DNA of 64,000 nt from Streptomyces sp. NRRL B-1347 (GCF_000720325.1 NZ_JOJM01000003.1:62001-126000); one strand, 5' to 3'. Positions 1 to 10,964 are shown, counted from the stretch's first letter. Notes: generated from the letters alone by a model not told the origin. Program-made: numbers and translations.

Positions 1-219
1 TCTGAGGCCGGTCAGTTCCGTGCAGAAGTCGCTGACCGTGGAGCGCTCCGGGCGTACGAGGACGCGGTGCCGGGCGACGCGTCGCCCGGCGGCCAGGTCG
101 ACGACGGTCAGGCCGATCTCGATGATCTCGCTGACCGCGCCGGGCGGCGGTGAGCCGGGCCAGCACGTGGCCTCGACGTCCACGACGTTCAGGAGGTGGT
201 CGGTGCCGTTGCTGTCCAT
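1..219 (-). CDS. 3'-5' exonuclease (DEDD/RNase T family), 5' part only
   Basis: This is the N-terminal 73 residues of a minus-strand protein that runs off the left edge. It begins MDSNGTDHLLNVVDVEATCW; the DVEATCW stretch is the Exo I motif (DxE) of DEDD-type exonucleases of the RNase T/KapD group, which hydrolyse DNA or RNA 3' ends with two metal ions. The next conserved stretch, SEIIEIGLTVVD, also fits the family. The ATG at 217-219 is the only good start seen. The catalytic Exo II and Exo III motifs lie outside the window, so activity cannot be judged. It is transcribed in the same direction as the siderophore operon but probably has no link to it. Confidence 0.8.
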   Translation of the reverse strand, partial: MDSNGTDHLLNVVDVEATCWPGSPPPGAVSEIIEIGLTVVDLAAGRRVARHRVLVRPERSTVSDFCTELTGLR

Positions 220-281
220 GGCGGGGAGCCTAGGGACCGACGCACCTGCGAAGCATCTGAAATTCAGGGGCGCGTCGGTGG

Positions 282-914
282 TCAGGCGCCCTTCAGGACC
301 TCGTCCGTGGTCGTGACCACGGCGCAGCGGCCCGCGGCCCAGCGCAGGGCCATGGCGTGGTCGTCGGCGGAGAAGTCGGCCACGGCGTCGGCGACCACGA
401 AGGCCTGGATGTCGCGCATCCAGGCGTCGCACGCCGTCATCAGGACGCCGATGTGGGCGTAGACGCCGGTGATGACCAGCTGGTCACGGCCCTGGGCGCG
501 GAGGTCGTCCGCGAGGGACGTCCGGACGAACCCGCTGTACTTCCACTTCGTGAGGACCTGGTCGCCGGGGCCCGGGGCGACGGGTCCCGCGATGGCCGCC
601 GCCTGCGGGTCGTCCGGCAGGCCCGGGCCCCAGAAGTCCTGCTGGAGGCCGCGTTCGGCCGGGGTCTGGCCGCCGGGCTGCGCGGTGTAGACGACGGGGA
701 TGCCGACGGAGTTCGCGCGCTCCTTCAAGGCGCTGACGTTGCGCAGCAGTTCGGGCACCGGCGCGGCCCCGGCGTCGTACGCGGACAGGAAGTAGTTCTG
801 CAGGTCGTGCACGAGGAGCACGGCGCGGGCCGGGTCGACCTTCCAGTCGACGCGGTTGGCGGGCAGGTCCGCGGCGACGGGCATGGGGTAGGGCGTGATG
901 GTGGGCAGGGCCAT
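282..914 (-). CDS. dhbB: Isochorismatase (2,3-dihydro-2,3-dihydroxybenzoate synthase), no carrier domain
   Basis: The 210-residue protein hydrolyses isochorismate to 2,3-dihydro-2,3-dihydroxybenzoate and pyruvate, the second step of 2,3-dihydroxybenzoate (DHB) synthesis. It starts [12 protein letters not shown] like EntB/DhbB proteins, and shows the VHDLQNYF aspartate motif near residue 36, the KWKYSGF lysine motif near 123 and the GVYAHIG / DAWMRDIQ / DAVADFS block near 150-180. EntB and DhbB normally carry a further C-terminal aryl-carrier domain of about 75 residues; this protein stops at the end of the hydrolase domain, so the carrier must be encoded elsewhere. It is the last gene of the dhb operon, 59 bp after dhbE. 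Confidence 0.9.
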   Translation of the reverse strand: MALPTITPYPMPVAADLPANRVDWKVDPARAVLLVHDLQNYFLSAYDAGAAPVPELLRNVSALKERANSVGIPVVYTAQPGGQTPAERGLQQDFWGPGLPDDPQAAAIAGPVAPGPGDQVLTKWKYSGFVRTSLADDLRAQGRDQLVITGVYAHIGVLMTACDAWMRDIQAFVVADAVADFSADDHAMALRWAAGRCAVVTTTDEVLKGA

Positions 915-973
915 GGTGCGGTGCGTTCCGTCCGGGTGTGGGTCAGTGGGTCGGAGGTGAGGGGCCGGGCCCG

Positions 974-2628
<1,655 letters not shown>

Positions 2629-2632
<4 letters not shown>

Positions 2633-3912
2633 AGCTCGGCCCCCACGGCGGCGAGGAACGTACGGAACTTCGCGGCGGTCTCCGCGGTCTCCGCCGCCGG
2701 CTCGGACGCGGCGACGACGCCCGCGCCCGCGTACAGGCGCAGGGAGTTCCGCTCGGCCTCCGCGCAGCGGATGGTGACGACCCACTCGCCGTCGCCGGAG
2801 GCGTCGCCCCAGCCGACCATGCCGGTGAAGAAGCCGCGGTCGAAGGGCTCGCTCTCGCGGATGACCTCGCGGGCGGTGTCGGTCGGCGTGCCGCACACGG
2901 CCGGGGTGGGGTGCAGGGCGCAGGCGAGTTCGAGCGCGGAGGTCCCCGGCCGCGCGAGGGTGCCGGTGACGGTGGTCGACAGGTGCCACATGGCGGCGGT
3001 GCGGATCAGAGTGGGCGCGGCGGGGACGGTCATGTCGGCGCAGTACGGGGCGAGCGCCTGGTGGACGGCGTCGACGACGACGGCGTGCTCGTGCAGGTCC
3101 TTGGAGGACCGCAGCAGGGCCGCCGCGCGGCGCACGTCCTCGGCCAGGTCGTCGCTGCGCGGGATGGATCCGGCGAGCGGGTTGGCGACGACCTGCCGGC
3201 CGCGCCGTGACACGAGGAGTTCGGGGCTGGCGCCGATGAGGGTGCGCTCGGGGCCCGTGGGCAGCGCGAAGGTGTAGCCGGTGGGGTCGCGGCGGGCCAG
3301 GCGCTGGAGCATCGCGGCGATGTCGACCGGCTCCGCGCTGTCGGGGGTGTCGAGTTCGAGGGTGCGGGCGAGCACCACCTTGCTGAACTCGCCCCGCCAC
3401 ATGCGGTCGACGGCGGCGCCGACGGCCGCGCCGTAGTGCTCGGGCGCGGGCACCTGGCGGATGCGCCAGTCGGCGGCGGCCGGTGCCTGGGCGGGCAGGG
3501 CGACGAGCGGGTCGGCGGCCAGCGGCGGCGCGGTGTGCAGGGCGACGGGCACGGCGAGCGCCGCCGGTGCGCCCTGGTCGAAGGGCACCGCACCGATGAC
3601 GACGGGCGCGTCGGCGCCCGCTTCCCTGGCGGCGGCGAGGGTGTCCGCGACGCGTGCGGCCAACGGTCTTTCGTCGTGCGGCACTTCGCTGTGGACGCCC
3701 TGTCCGAGCAGGGTCCGGGTGGGGGTGCCGAGGAAGCGGGCACCTGGCGCGTAGTCCGCGAGGAGCGCGGTGGCGGCCCCCACGGCGGGATGCGCCGGGT
3801 CGGCTTCCACCGTCCGGCGGGCCGGGTCCGCTGCCCTGGTGGGGGCGGCCGGGGCCGGGACGTGCGTGGCGACATCGGGTGCCGTCGACACGAGGGTCTC
3901 CGTTTCTCTCAC
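2629..3912 (-). CDS. dhbC: Isochorismate synthase
   Basis: The 427-residue enzyme isomerises chorismate to isochorismate, committing chorismate to DHB synthesis. It belongs to the chorismate-binding MST family: [15 protein letters not shown] near residue 175, [23 protein letters not shown] near 255, STTVTGTLA near 330, [11 protein letters not shown] near 348 and the [14 protein letters not shown] block near 370. The last 50 residues contain the YAGAGVV and [11 protein letters not shown] segments typical of EntC. The first 40 residues are Pro/Ala-rich and probably not part of the core, so a later start is possible. It lies 111 bp after dhbA with no promoter-like sequence in the gap. Confidence 0.95.
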
Positions 3913-4023
3913 GGTCCGTGGGCGTGCGGGCGTACGGACACGGTGGGCGTGGGTGTGCTGTTGAAGAAGGAGGGCGTTGTGGCGGTGGGGACAGGGGGCC
4001 GATGGGGCCGGTGCGGCGGCGCG

Positions 4024-4845
4024 TCAGCGGAGCGTGGCGCCGCCGTCGACGTAGAGCTCCTGCATGGTGATGTGGCGCGCCCGGTCGGAGGCGAGGAAGA
4101 CCACGGCGTCCGCGATGTCCCGGGGTTCCGCGATCCGGCCGAGCGGGATGCCGGTGCGGTACGTGGCGGGGTCGCCGTCGATGACCCGCTGCGGGGCGGC
4201 CTCGTCGGTCCACAGGGCGCGTTGCATGGCGGTGTCGGTGGAGCCGGGGGCGACGACGTTGCACCGCACGCCGCTGCGGGCGAGCTCCAGGCCGAGGCAC
4301 TTGGTGTACATGGCGGCCGCGGCCTTGGACGCGGCGTAGGCGGCCATGCCGGTGCGGGGCACCCCGGCGGCGTTGGAGCCGACGGTGACGACGCAGCCCC
4401 GGCCGCGCGCGGCCATCCCCGGGGTGACGGCGCGTGCGGTGTGGAGGACGCCGCTGGTGTTCACGGCGAAGGTGTCCGCCCAGTCGGCGTCGGTGAGTTC
4501 GGCGGCGGGTCCGGGGCGGAGGATTCCGGCCACGTTCACGAGGATGTCGAGCGGGCCGTGCGCGCGCTCGGCCGCCGCCACCACGGCCTCGACGGACGCG
4601 GCGTCGGTGACGTCCATGACCTCGGCGGTGACGGTGCCCGCGCCCCCACCCCACCGGGCCGGGTCCGCGGCCCAGTCGGCGGCCAGCGCCTTGACGCCGT
4701 CGGCCGTGCGGTCGGTGGCCACCACATGGGCTCCCTCGGCGGCGAGCGCCTCGGCGACCGCCGCTCCGATGCCCTGACCCGCCCCGGTGACCAGGGCGGT
4801 TCTGTCGGCTAGCGCGGCGCGGGCGCCGGGTATGTGGTCAGGCAT
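4024..4845 (-). CDS. dhbA: 2,3-dihydro-2,3-dihydroxybenzoate dehydrogenase
   Basis: A 273-residue classical short-chain dehydrogenase that oxidises 2,3-dihydro-2,3-dihydroxybenzoate to DHB with NAD+. The Rossmann motif TGAGQGIG lies near residue 20, NVAGIL near 110 and the catalytic YAASK near 173, and the protein ends with the usual DGGATLR. Membership of the SDR family is certain; the specific activity is inferred from its place as first gene of the dhbA-dhbC-dhbE-dhbB operon, the same order as dhbACEB in Bacillus subtilis. Two iron boxes lie just upstream, so the whole operon should be derepressed under iron starvation. Confidence 0.9.
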   Translation of the reverse strand: MPDHIPGARAALADRTALVTGAGQGIGAAVAEALAAEGAHVVATDRTADGVKALAADWAADPARWGGGAGTVTAEVMDVTDAASVEAVVAAAERAHGPLDILVNVAGILRPGPAAELTDADWADTFAVNTSGVLHTARAVTPGMAARGRGCVVTVGSNAAGVPRTGMAAYAASKAAAAMYTKCLGLELARSGVRCNVVAPGSTDTAMQRALWTDEAAPQRVIDGDPATYRTGIPLGRIAEPRDIADAVVFLASDRARHITMQELYVDGGATLR

Positions 4846-4866
4846 GGGCGACTCCCCCCGTATCGG

Positions 4867-4885
4867 TTAGGTAAGCCTAACCTAA
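4867..4885 (-). promoter_or_regulatory. Iron box (DmdR/DtxR-type operator), promoter-proximal
   Basis: The 19-bp sequence TTAGGTAAGCCTAACCTAA is a near-perfect match to the DmdR1/IdeR/DtxR iron box of actinobacteria (core TTAGGTTAGGCTAACCTAA). It ends 21 bp before the dhbA start codon, so bound repressor would cover the promoter or ribosome-binding region. This is direct sequence evidence that the DHB operon is iron-repressed. Confidence 0.9.
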
Positions 4886-4932
4886 TACAGCCACAGTGAT
4901 CACCCAACATCCCCTCGCACCCGAGAGCAATA

Positions 4933-4951
4933 TTTGGTTAGGCTAACCTCA
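4933..4951 (-). promoter_or_regulatory. Second iron box (DmdR/DtxR-type)
   Basis: This copy contains the perfect dyad GGTTAGGCTAACC at 4936-4948, the core of the DtxR-family consensus. It lies 66 bp upstream of the first box (start to start). It may be a second operator for dhbA. No plus-strand gene begins to its right, so a second target is not evident. Confidence 0.8.
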
Positions 4952-5050
4952 CTACCGCTCGACGCGATAGGCGGGAACGCCGAAAAGTCTCCGCCGAAAG
5001 GCCCACGCGCCAAGGGAAGTTCATGGACGCCCCGGCGCCCTGAGGGGTGG

Positions 5051-6331
5051 TCACACGGCGGCCAGCCGGGGATAGCGGCGCGTGATCGCCGCGAGCCCCG
5101 GATCCGCGCAGGCCCCTTCGACGAGCAGGGCCAGCTGGCCGCGCCCGGCGTGGCGGGCGAAGTCCGGGCCCGCGTCGCGGTACGCGGCACAGCAGGCGGC
5201 GAACTCCTCTTCCGTACCAATGACGATGTCCGCCAGGTACGCCGCGGCGCCCTCCGCCGACAGGGGCTCGGCGCCGAGGCGGGCGACCGTCATCGCCTTC
5301 GTACGCTCCAAGAGCGGGGCGAAGAAGTCGGCGTACTCCTTGGCTCGGTGGGCGTCCGGGACGATGACGTGGACGCCGCCGCCCCCGCGGGCCGTGCGCC
5401 CGGCGTCCCGCGAGCCGAGCGCGTACAGGTGGCTCACCAGGAAGAGCGCGGTCAGTTTGGCGTGGCCGCGCAGCTGCCGCACCGGCCGCTCGTCGCCCTC
5501 GCACAGCGCAAGCGCGGCCGCGACGTCGGCGTCCCGCGGCGGTCGGGACAGGCTGATCAGGCCGTAGGCGGCGGCGAAGGATCTGCGGTGCACGTCCGCG
5601 GAGAAGTCGTCGCCCCTGAGCGCCTGGGCGGGCCCTGAGGAGCGGACCGAGGTGAGCCGCGCCGGGCCGAGCGCCACCCTGCGCGCCCCGACCAGCGTGA
5701 GCAGCACGTCGAGCGGAAAGGGCTTGCTCACGTCCAGGAGCGTCGTCACGGCGACCAGGACGTCCCCCGACTCCCGCACCGCGTCGGCGATCTCGGCGTC
5801 GATCGGGACGTCGTGCCAGGCGTGCAGGACGGCGCCGTCGTACCGTACGTCGACGGAGATCCGGTCCCCGTCGAGCGCGGCGGACAGGGCCGGGACCACG
5901 GGCGGCCGCCGTGACGGGAAGTCAAGGACGAGCCCCAGCAGGACGAAGGGGTCGAGCGTGGCCACGCGCCAGCCGCTGTCCGCGGCCCTGCGCAGCAGCG
6001 CGCACTCGTACGACGGGTTCACCAAGAAGGTCGGCACGCCGCCCGGGGGCAACAGCACGCAGCCCGCCCGCCACGACAGGAGCGGCTGCTCGGCGGCCGC
6101 GGCGGACGGCCGGTCCTGCCAGCCCGGGCGGCGGCAGCGCGGGTGGTGCAGCGAGGCGGCGGCGAAGCCGTCGTCCGCCGCCACTTCCAGCGCGGCCGCC
6201 GTCCACCGCCCGAGCGGCTCGCCGCAGCTCTGGCAGTCGACCGGCCACAGCCCTGCCTTGAGGTCGGCGATGACGCGCGGGCCGAGCCGGCCCTTCGTCA
6301 CCGCGTCGGTCCGTAACCGGGAAACCGCCAT
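5051..6331 (-). CDS. Unknown protein with N-terminal CxxC/zinc-ribbon-like segment and a TTA codon
   Basis: I do not recognise this 426-residue soluble protein. Near residue 30 it has CQSCGEPLGRW, followed by HHPRCRRPGW near 60, which together could bind a zinc ion. The rest is mixed alpha/beta with no clear enzymatic motif; HVIVPDAHRAKEYADFF near 330 and the GTEEEFAACCAAYRDAG segment near the end are its most distinctive parts. The ATG at 6329-6331 is chosen because the reading frame upstream becomes low-complexity. Leucine 6 is encoded by TTA (plus-strand taa at 6314-6316), which suggests bldA-dependent translation. The gene stands alone: dhbA starts 205 bp further downstream and a degenerate region precedes it. 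Confidence 0.75.
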   Translation of the reverse strand: MAVSRLRTDAVTKGRLGPRVIADLKAGLWPVDCQSCGEPLGRWTAAALEVAADDGFAAASLHHPRCRRPGWQDRPSAAAAEQPLLSWRAGCVLLPPGGVPTFLVNPSYECALLRRAADSGWRVATLDPFVLLGLVLDFPSRRPPVVPALSAALDGDRISVDVRYDGAVLHAWHDVPIDAEIADAVRESGDVLVAVTTLLDVSKPFPLDVLLTLVGARRVALGPARLTSVRSSGPAQALRGDDFSADVHRRSFAAAYGLISLSRPPRDADVAAALALCEGDERPVRQLRGHAKLTALFLVSHLYALGSRDAGRTARGGGGVHVIVPDAHRAKEYADFFAPLLERTKAMTVARLGAEPLSAEGAAAYLADIVIGTEEEFAACCAAYRDAGPDFARHAGRGQLALLVEGACADPGLAAITRRYPRLAAV

Positions 6332-6555
6332 CGGCCCGCCCCGTCCTGTGTCGACGTCGTCGGTCGGCACGCACACGGGCGACGGGGTCCGGGGCGGATG
6401 CCCGTCCCCCTCCGGCAGGCGTCCGCCGTCGGACCCCGTGCCTCGTCCCTGTGCGCCGTCGCAGTGTCCTGCGCGGGGTTCGGGAGGGGTCCCGCGCGCA
6501 GCGGGGCGCGAGGGGGCGGCGGGCGCGGCCGTTGGAAGCGCCCGCGCTCGCGCGT
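6332..6555. other. GC-rich intergenic stretch before a gene scar
   Basis: About 220 bp separate the start of the minus-strand unknown gene from the remnants that follow. The stretch is extremely GC-rich and has no recognisable coding pattern or clear -10/-35 pair. It should contain the promoter of the gene at 5051-6331. Confidence 0.4.
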
Positions 6556-6640
6556 TCAGGCGGCCACGGCCGGGCGCAGCACCCGCTCGCACCACGCGCG
6601 GAAGGTCGTCGGGCTCGCGGTCGACGGGGTGCGGGGCACG
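6556..6640 (-). pseudogene. Possible 3' tail of a truncated minus-strand gene
   Basis: Reading the minus strand, an open stretch ends in TTFRAWCERVLRPAVAA and a stop at 6556-6558. The tail resembles the C-terminus of NmrA-like or other NAD-binding proteins, but it is too short to assign. Toward 6640 the resemblance to a normal protein ends and the kinase remnant on the other strand begins. I read it as the 3' end of a gene whose 5' part was lost together with that of its neighbour. This is weak evidence: the tail alone is under 30 residues. Confidence 0.3.
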
Positions 6641-6945
6641 CCCTCGTCGAGGCCTTCCTCTGGAACGGCAACGTCCTGTGGGGCGCCGACGGACACGTCT
6701 GGCTGATCGACCCGGCGGCCCACGGCGGACACCGCGAGACCGACCTCGCGATGCTGGACCTGTTCGGCTGTCCGCACCTGGAGCGGATCCTCGACGGCTA
6801 CCAGCGGGCGGCGCCGCTCGCCGACGGCTGGCGGGACCGCGTCGGCCTGCACCAGCTCTTCCCGCTCCTCGTGCACACCGTGCTCTTCGGCCGCGGCTAC
6901 GCCGACGGGGCCCTGACCACGGCACGGGCGGCCCTGATGCGCTGA
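6637..6945 (+). pseudogene. Fructosamine/ketosamine-3-kinase remnant (C-terminal third)
   Basis: About 100 codons match the C-terminal third of bacterial fructosamine kinases, which phosphorylate glycated amines for deglycation: LWNGNVLWGADGHVWLIDPA, then GGHRETDLAMLDLFGCPH, LERILDGYQ, LADGWRDRVGLHQLFPLLVH and FGRGYADGAL. The upstream two thirds of the kinase are missing. The catalytic loop, normally HGDLWNGN, reads EAFLWNGN, so the essential His and Asp are gone. The stop at 6943-6945 is the natural end. It cannot be an active kinase. The gene was probably truncated by a deletion that also removed the 5' part of a divergent neighbour. Confidence 0.75.
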
Positions 6946-7018
6946 GCCTCACCCGTGGGGGGGCGTGGGCATCACTCGTCCGCTTCTCCTCGGGGCCGCG
7001 GCGCAGCATACTGGTGGT

Positions 7019-7651
7019 GTGGACACTGCAGCGTCGGCCGATCAGCCGCGCCGAGACGAAGGCTTGTCCGAGCGGCGAGAAGTTCTCCTGCGCGAGCGTG
7101 AGGAGGCCGCCGACGAACGGGAGCGCGCCGCCGACGCGAGAGAAGCCGCGGCGGACGAGCGCGAACTCCGCGCCGACGCACGCGACGCCGCGGCGGAGGC
7201 ACGCGAAAGCAGTGCTGACGTGCGCGACGAAGCCGCCAACACCCGCGAGGCCGCCGCCGACCTGCGCGACGCCGAGGCGAACGAACGCGACCGCGTCGCC
7301 GACGTGCGCGAGGCCGCCGCGAACGCCCGCGAAGCCGCCGCCGACGCACGCGAGGCCGACGCGGACGAGCGCGAACGCGACCTCGACGCCCGCGAGGGAA
7401 GAGCCGACCGACAGGGGCGGGCCCTACGCGAAGTAGTGCCCGCCGAGCGGCAACGGTCCTACGAACACATCGCACGGGCCCAGGCCCTGATCGCCTCCAG
7501 CGAGGCCAGACTGCACCGCAGCGCGGCGGCCCTGCGCCGCGCTGACGCCCACGACACCCGCGAGCAGCGGGCCATCGACCAAGAGATCGTCGCCTCCGCG
7601 CACCGGGCAGCCTCCGAAGGCCATCAGCTCGGCCCGGAGAAGGCCTCGTAA
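7019..7651 (+). CDS. Heptad-repeat coiled-coil protein
   Basis: The 210-residue protein has about fourteen consecutive heptads, roughly residues 23-125, of the pattern A-(D/N/E)-x-R-(E/D)-A-A, for example ADAREAA, ADVREAA, ANAREAA and ADAREAD. Alanine at one position and charged residues at the others predict a long, highly charged helix or coiled coil. The C-terminal 80 residues are less regular (YEHIARAQALIASSEARLHRSAAALRRADAHD) but still helical. No signal peptide or membrane segment is seen. The GTG at 7019-7021 is preferred; a further in-frame start at 6965 lies in sequence that does not look coding. Function is unknown. At the DNA level the repeats are near-21-bp units and could recombine. 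Confidence 0.75.
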   Translation: MDTAASADQPRRDEGLSERREVLLREREEAADERERAADAREAAADERELRADARDAAAEARESSADVRDEAANTREAAADLRDAEANERDRVADVREAAANAREAAADAREADADERERDLDAREGRADRQGRALREVVPAERQRSYEHIARAQALIASSEARLHRSAAALRRADAHDTREQRAIDQEIVASAHRAASEGHQLGPEKAS

Positions 7652-7730
7652 CGCCCGGACCAGCGGCGGTCGGACTCCGGCCCGCACCCTCGCACCGATC
7701 ACCCGGCCGTGAGCATGGCAAAATCACCGG

Positions 7731-10700
7731 GTGCAGATCGGGATGCTGGGTCCACTGGAGGTTCGCACGGACGACGGCGTCGTGGCCGACGTGCCGGGCG
7801 CACGGTTGCGCGGGCTGTTGGTCGCCCTCGCCCTCACACCGGGGCGCGTGGTCCCGAAGGCGTCGCTCGTCGACTGGATCTGGGGCGAACACCCGCCCGC
7901 CGACGCGACCAACGCCCTGCAACGCCTGGTGTCCCGGCTGCGGAAGCTGCTCCCGGACGGCGTGATCGAGGGCCAGCCCGACGGCTACCGACTGCGCATC
8001 GAGCCCGACGCCGTCGACGCCGTGCGGTTCGAACGCCTCGTCGCCGCGGGCCAGGCCCGCGCCGAGGACACCTCCCGGCGGGTACGGCTCCTGCGCGAGG
8101 CCCTCGGCCTGTGGCGCGGGGCCGCCATGCAGGACGTCGGCCTCCAGGACAGCGAAGCGTGCGACGGCGCCGCCGTACGGCTCGAAGCACTGCGCCTGAA
8201 CGCCACGGAGGAGCGCGTCGACGCGGAGGTCGCCCTCGGGCACGGCGCGGAGCTGGTCACGGAGCTGACCGATCTGGTGGCCGCGCACCCGGTGCGGGAA
8301 CGGCTCGTCGCCGCCCTGATGCGCGCCCTGGTCGCGGCCGGTCGCGACAGCGAGGCGCTGCAGGCGTACCAGCGCGCGCGGGAGGCCCTGGCCGACGCGC
8401 TCGGCGTCGACCCCTCGCCGGACCTGGCCGCGCTGCACGTCGCGCTGTTGCGGGGCGAGCTGGAGCGCGGCGAGCCGAAGCCGGAGCGGCGTGAGGCGGG
8501 CCGCAGGACCAATCTGCGCGCCGAGCTGACCACGTTCGTCGGCAAGGGCGCCGACGTCGCCGCGGTCCGCGAACTCGTCGCCGAGCACCGGCTCACCACC
8601 CTGATCGGGCCGGGCGGCGCGGGCAAGACCCGGCTGGCAACGGAGACCGCGCGCACCCTCCTCGACGACGTGCCGGACGGGGCCTGGCTGGTGGAGCTCG
8701 CCGCCGTCGGCCCGGACGGCGACGTGGCACAGGCGACGCTCGCCGCGCTCGACCTGCGGGACACCCTGCTCGGCGAGTCGCCGAACGCGGAGCTGACGGA
8801 CCGGCTCGTCGCCGCGATCCGCGAGCGGGACGCGCTGCTGATCCTGGACAACTGCGAGCACGTGGTCGAATCCGCCGCGGTGTTCGCCCACCGACTGCTC
8901 GGGGAGTGCAGGCGGCTGCGGATCCTGGCGACGAGCCGGGAGCCGCTCGGCATCACCGGCGAGGCGCTGTGGCCGGTGGAGCCGCTGGCCCTGCCGGAGC
9001 AGGACGCGGACCCGGGCGCGATCGAGTCCTCGCCCGCCGTCCGGCTGCTGCGGGACCGGGCCGGGGCGGTGCGCCGTGACCTCGCGGTCGACGCCCCGAC
9101 GCTGGCGACGATGGTGCGCGTGTGCCGGGCCCTCGACGGGATGCCGCTGGCGATCGAGCTGGCCGCGGCCCGGCTGCGCACCATGTCCTTCGACCAGCTC
9201 GCCCACCGGCTCGACGACCGGTTCCGCCTGCTGACCAGCGGCAGCCGCACCGCGCTTCCGCGCCACAAGACGCTGCGCGCGGTCGTCGACTGGAGCTGGG
9301 AGCTGCTCACCGGGCCCGAGCGGGCGGTCCTGCGCAGGCTCTCGGTGTTCACGGGCGGGGCGAGCCTGGAAGCGGCCGAACGGGTCTGCGCGGGCGCGGA
9401 CCCCGTAGGCACAGACGCAGACATGGACGCAGAGGCAGAGGCCGCCGCAGGCGCCGCCGTCACCGTCGTCGAGCAGGAGCAGGTCCTGGAGCTGCTCACG
9501 TCGCTGACGGAGAAGTCGCTGGTGCGCGCCGAGAGCGACGGGCGCTACCGCATGCTCGGCACGATCAAGGAGTACGCCGGGCACCGCCTGGCCGAGGCCG
9601 GTGAGGCGGAGCGGACGCGCCGCGCGCACCTGGCGTACTGCACCGAACTCGCCGAGACCGCGGAGCCGCATCTGCGCCGCGCCGAGCAGTTGGAGTGGCT
9701 CGCCGTGCTGCGGGCCGAGCACGACAACATCGGCGCGGCGATGCGCGGCGCGCTCGCGGCGGGCGACGCCCAGGCGGCGATGCGGCTCGCGGCGGGCGCG
9801 GGCTGGTACTGGTGGCTCAGCGGGCACAAGACCGAGGGCATCGAGCTGATCACGGCGGCCACCAGGACGCCCGGCGAGGTCAGCGACGGGTTCCGGGCCA
9901 CGGCGTACGCCCTGGGCTCGATGTTCGTGACCTCGGGCCTCGGCGACGAGCACTCGGCCGCGGAGTGGATCCACCAGGCGTACCGGTTCAGCCTCGGCGG
10001 CGGGGACGGCCGGCACCGGCACCCGGCGATCGGGCTCGTCGCCCCGATGGAACGCATGCTGCGGGAGCCCGGCGCGTTCCTGCCCGCGTGGGAGGCGCTG
10101 CTCGACGACGAGGACCCCTGGGTGCGCGCCCTCGCCCGGCTGCACCTGGGCAAGATGCGCATCGTGCTCGGCCACAAGGGGCAGGACGCGGACCCGTACC
10201 TGGAGCGGGCGCTCACCGAGTTCCGGGCGCTCGGCGAGCGGTTCGGGATCTCGTTCGCCCTCAGCGAGCTGGCGGAACGGAGCGCCGTGCGCGGCGAGTT
10301 CGCCGCCGCGTGCGCGTACTACGAGGAGGCGATCGCGGTCGTCACCGAGATCGGCGCCGCGGAGGACGTCATCCGGCTGCGGTCGCGGCAGGCGCAGCTG
10401 TACTGGCTGCACGGCGACGAGACCGCGGGGGCGGCCGCCCTCGCCGAGGCCCAGCGGTGCGCGGAGGGCGTGACCTGGCCCGGCGCCCTCGCCCTGCTGG
10501 CCCTCGCGAAGGCGGAACTCGCCCGCTGGGACGGCCGGGCCGACGAGGCACGGCAGCAACTGAGCCTCGTAGCAGCGGTGTTGGGCAACGAGGCGGAGCA
10601 GGCGAGCATCCGCGCGGTGACGCACGACCTGCTCGCCTACCTCGCCGACGACCTCGAAGAGGCGCGTGCGCACCGCGCGGCGGCCTGCGCGGCGGCCTCC

Positions 10701-10964
10701 GCATCGGGGCACGCGCCGCTGGTGGCGCAGGTGCTCGTCGGGGTCGCGGACCTGGCCCTGCGCCGGGACGAGCACGAGCAGGCCGCACGGCTGCTCGCGG
10801 CGAGCACGGAGGTGCGCGGGCTGCCGGACCGCTCCCACCCGGACGCGGAGCGGATCGAACGGGAAGCGCGGAGCCGCCTCGGCGACGCGCGGTTCGCCGA
10901 GGCGGCTCGGGAGGGGGCGGGGACCGACTGGTCCGACCTTGTCGGGGTCACGCTCGCTTCTTGA
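7731..10964 (+). CDS. AfsR/SARP-type transcriptional regulator with BTAD, ATPase and TPR-like domains
   Basis: This 1077-residue regulator starts with an OmpR-like winged helix (residues 1-95, QIGMLGPLEV, ALQRLVSRLRKLL), followed by a BTAD bacterial activation domain to about 245 (VDAVRFERLVAAG, ALQAYQRAREALADALG). A STAND ATPase follows, with Walker A GPGGAGKT near 296, Walker B LLILDNCEH near 372 and the ATSREPLGITGE and GMPLAIELAAARL motifs. The C-terminal half is helical and TPR-like. Such proteins bind direct repeats upstream of secondary-metabolism or transport genes. Its 3' end overlaps the convergent ABC permease gene by 17 bp. The GTG follows a CAAAAT -10-like element by a few bases, so the mRNA could be leaderless. 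Confidence 0.95.
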   Translation: MQIGMLGPLEVRTDDGVVADVPGARLRGLLVALALTPGRVVPKASLVDWIWGEHPPADATNALQRLVSRLRKLLPDGVIEGQPDGYRLRIEPDAVDAVRFERLVAAGQARAEDTSRRVRLLREALGLWRGAAMQDVGLQDSEACDGAAVRLEALRLNATEERVDAEVALGHGAELVTELTDLVAAHPVRERLVAALMRALVAAGRDSEALQAYQRAREALADALGVDPSPDLAALHVALLRGELERGEPKPERREAGRRTNLRAELTTFVGKGADVAAVRELVAEHRLTTLIGPGGAGKTRLATETARTLLDDVPDGAWLVELAAVGPDGDVAQATLAALDLRDTLLGESPNAELTDRLVAAIRERDALLILDNCEHVVESAAVFAHRLLGECRRLRILATSREPLGITGEALWPVEPLALPEQDADPGAIESSPAVRLLRDRAGAVRRDLAVDAPTLATMVRVCRALDGMPLAIELAAARLRTMSFDQLAHRLDDRFRLLTSGSRTALPRHKTLRAVVDWSWELLTGPERAVLRRLSVFTGGASLEAAERVCAGADPVGTDADMDAEAEAAAGAAVTVVEQEQVLELLTSLTEKSLVRAESDGRYRMLGTIKEYAGHRLAEAGEAERTRRAHLAYCTELAETAEPHLRRAEQLEWLAVLRAEHDNIGAAMRGALAAGDAQAAMRLAAGAGWYWWLSGHKTEGIELITAATRTPGEVSDGFRATAYALGSMFVTSGLGDEHSAAEWIHQAYRFSLGGGDGRHRHPAIGLVAPMERMLREPGAFLPAWEALLDDEDPWVRALARLHLGKMRIVLGHKGQDADPYLERALTEFRALGERFGISFALSELAERSAVRGEFAAACAYYEEAIAVVTEIGAAEDVIRLRSRQAQLYWLHGDETAGAAALAEAQRCAEGVTWPGALALLALAKAELARWDGRADEARQQLSLVAAVLGNEAEQASIRAVTHDLLAYLADDLEEARAHRAAACAAASASGHAPLVAQVLVGVADLALRRDEHEQAARLLAASTEVRGLPDRSHPDAERIEREARSRLGDARFAEAAREGAGTDWSDLVGVTLAS

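Noticed and set aside
6965..7018. Upstream in-frame start for the heptad protein
   Set aside because: The 18 extra residues look non-coding and the GTG at 7019 gives a better N-terminus.
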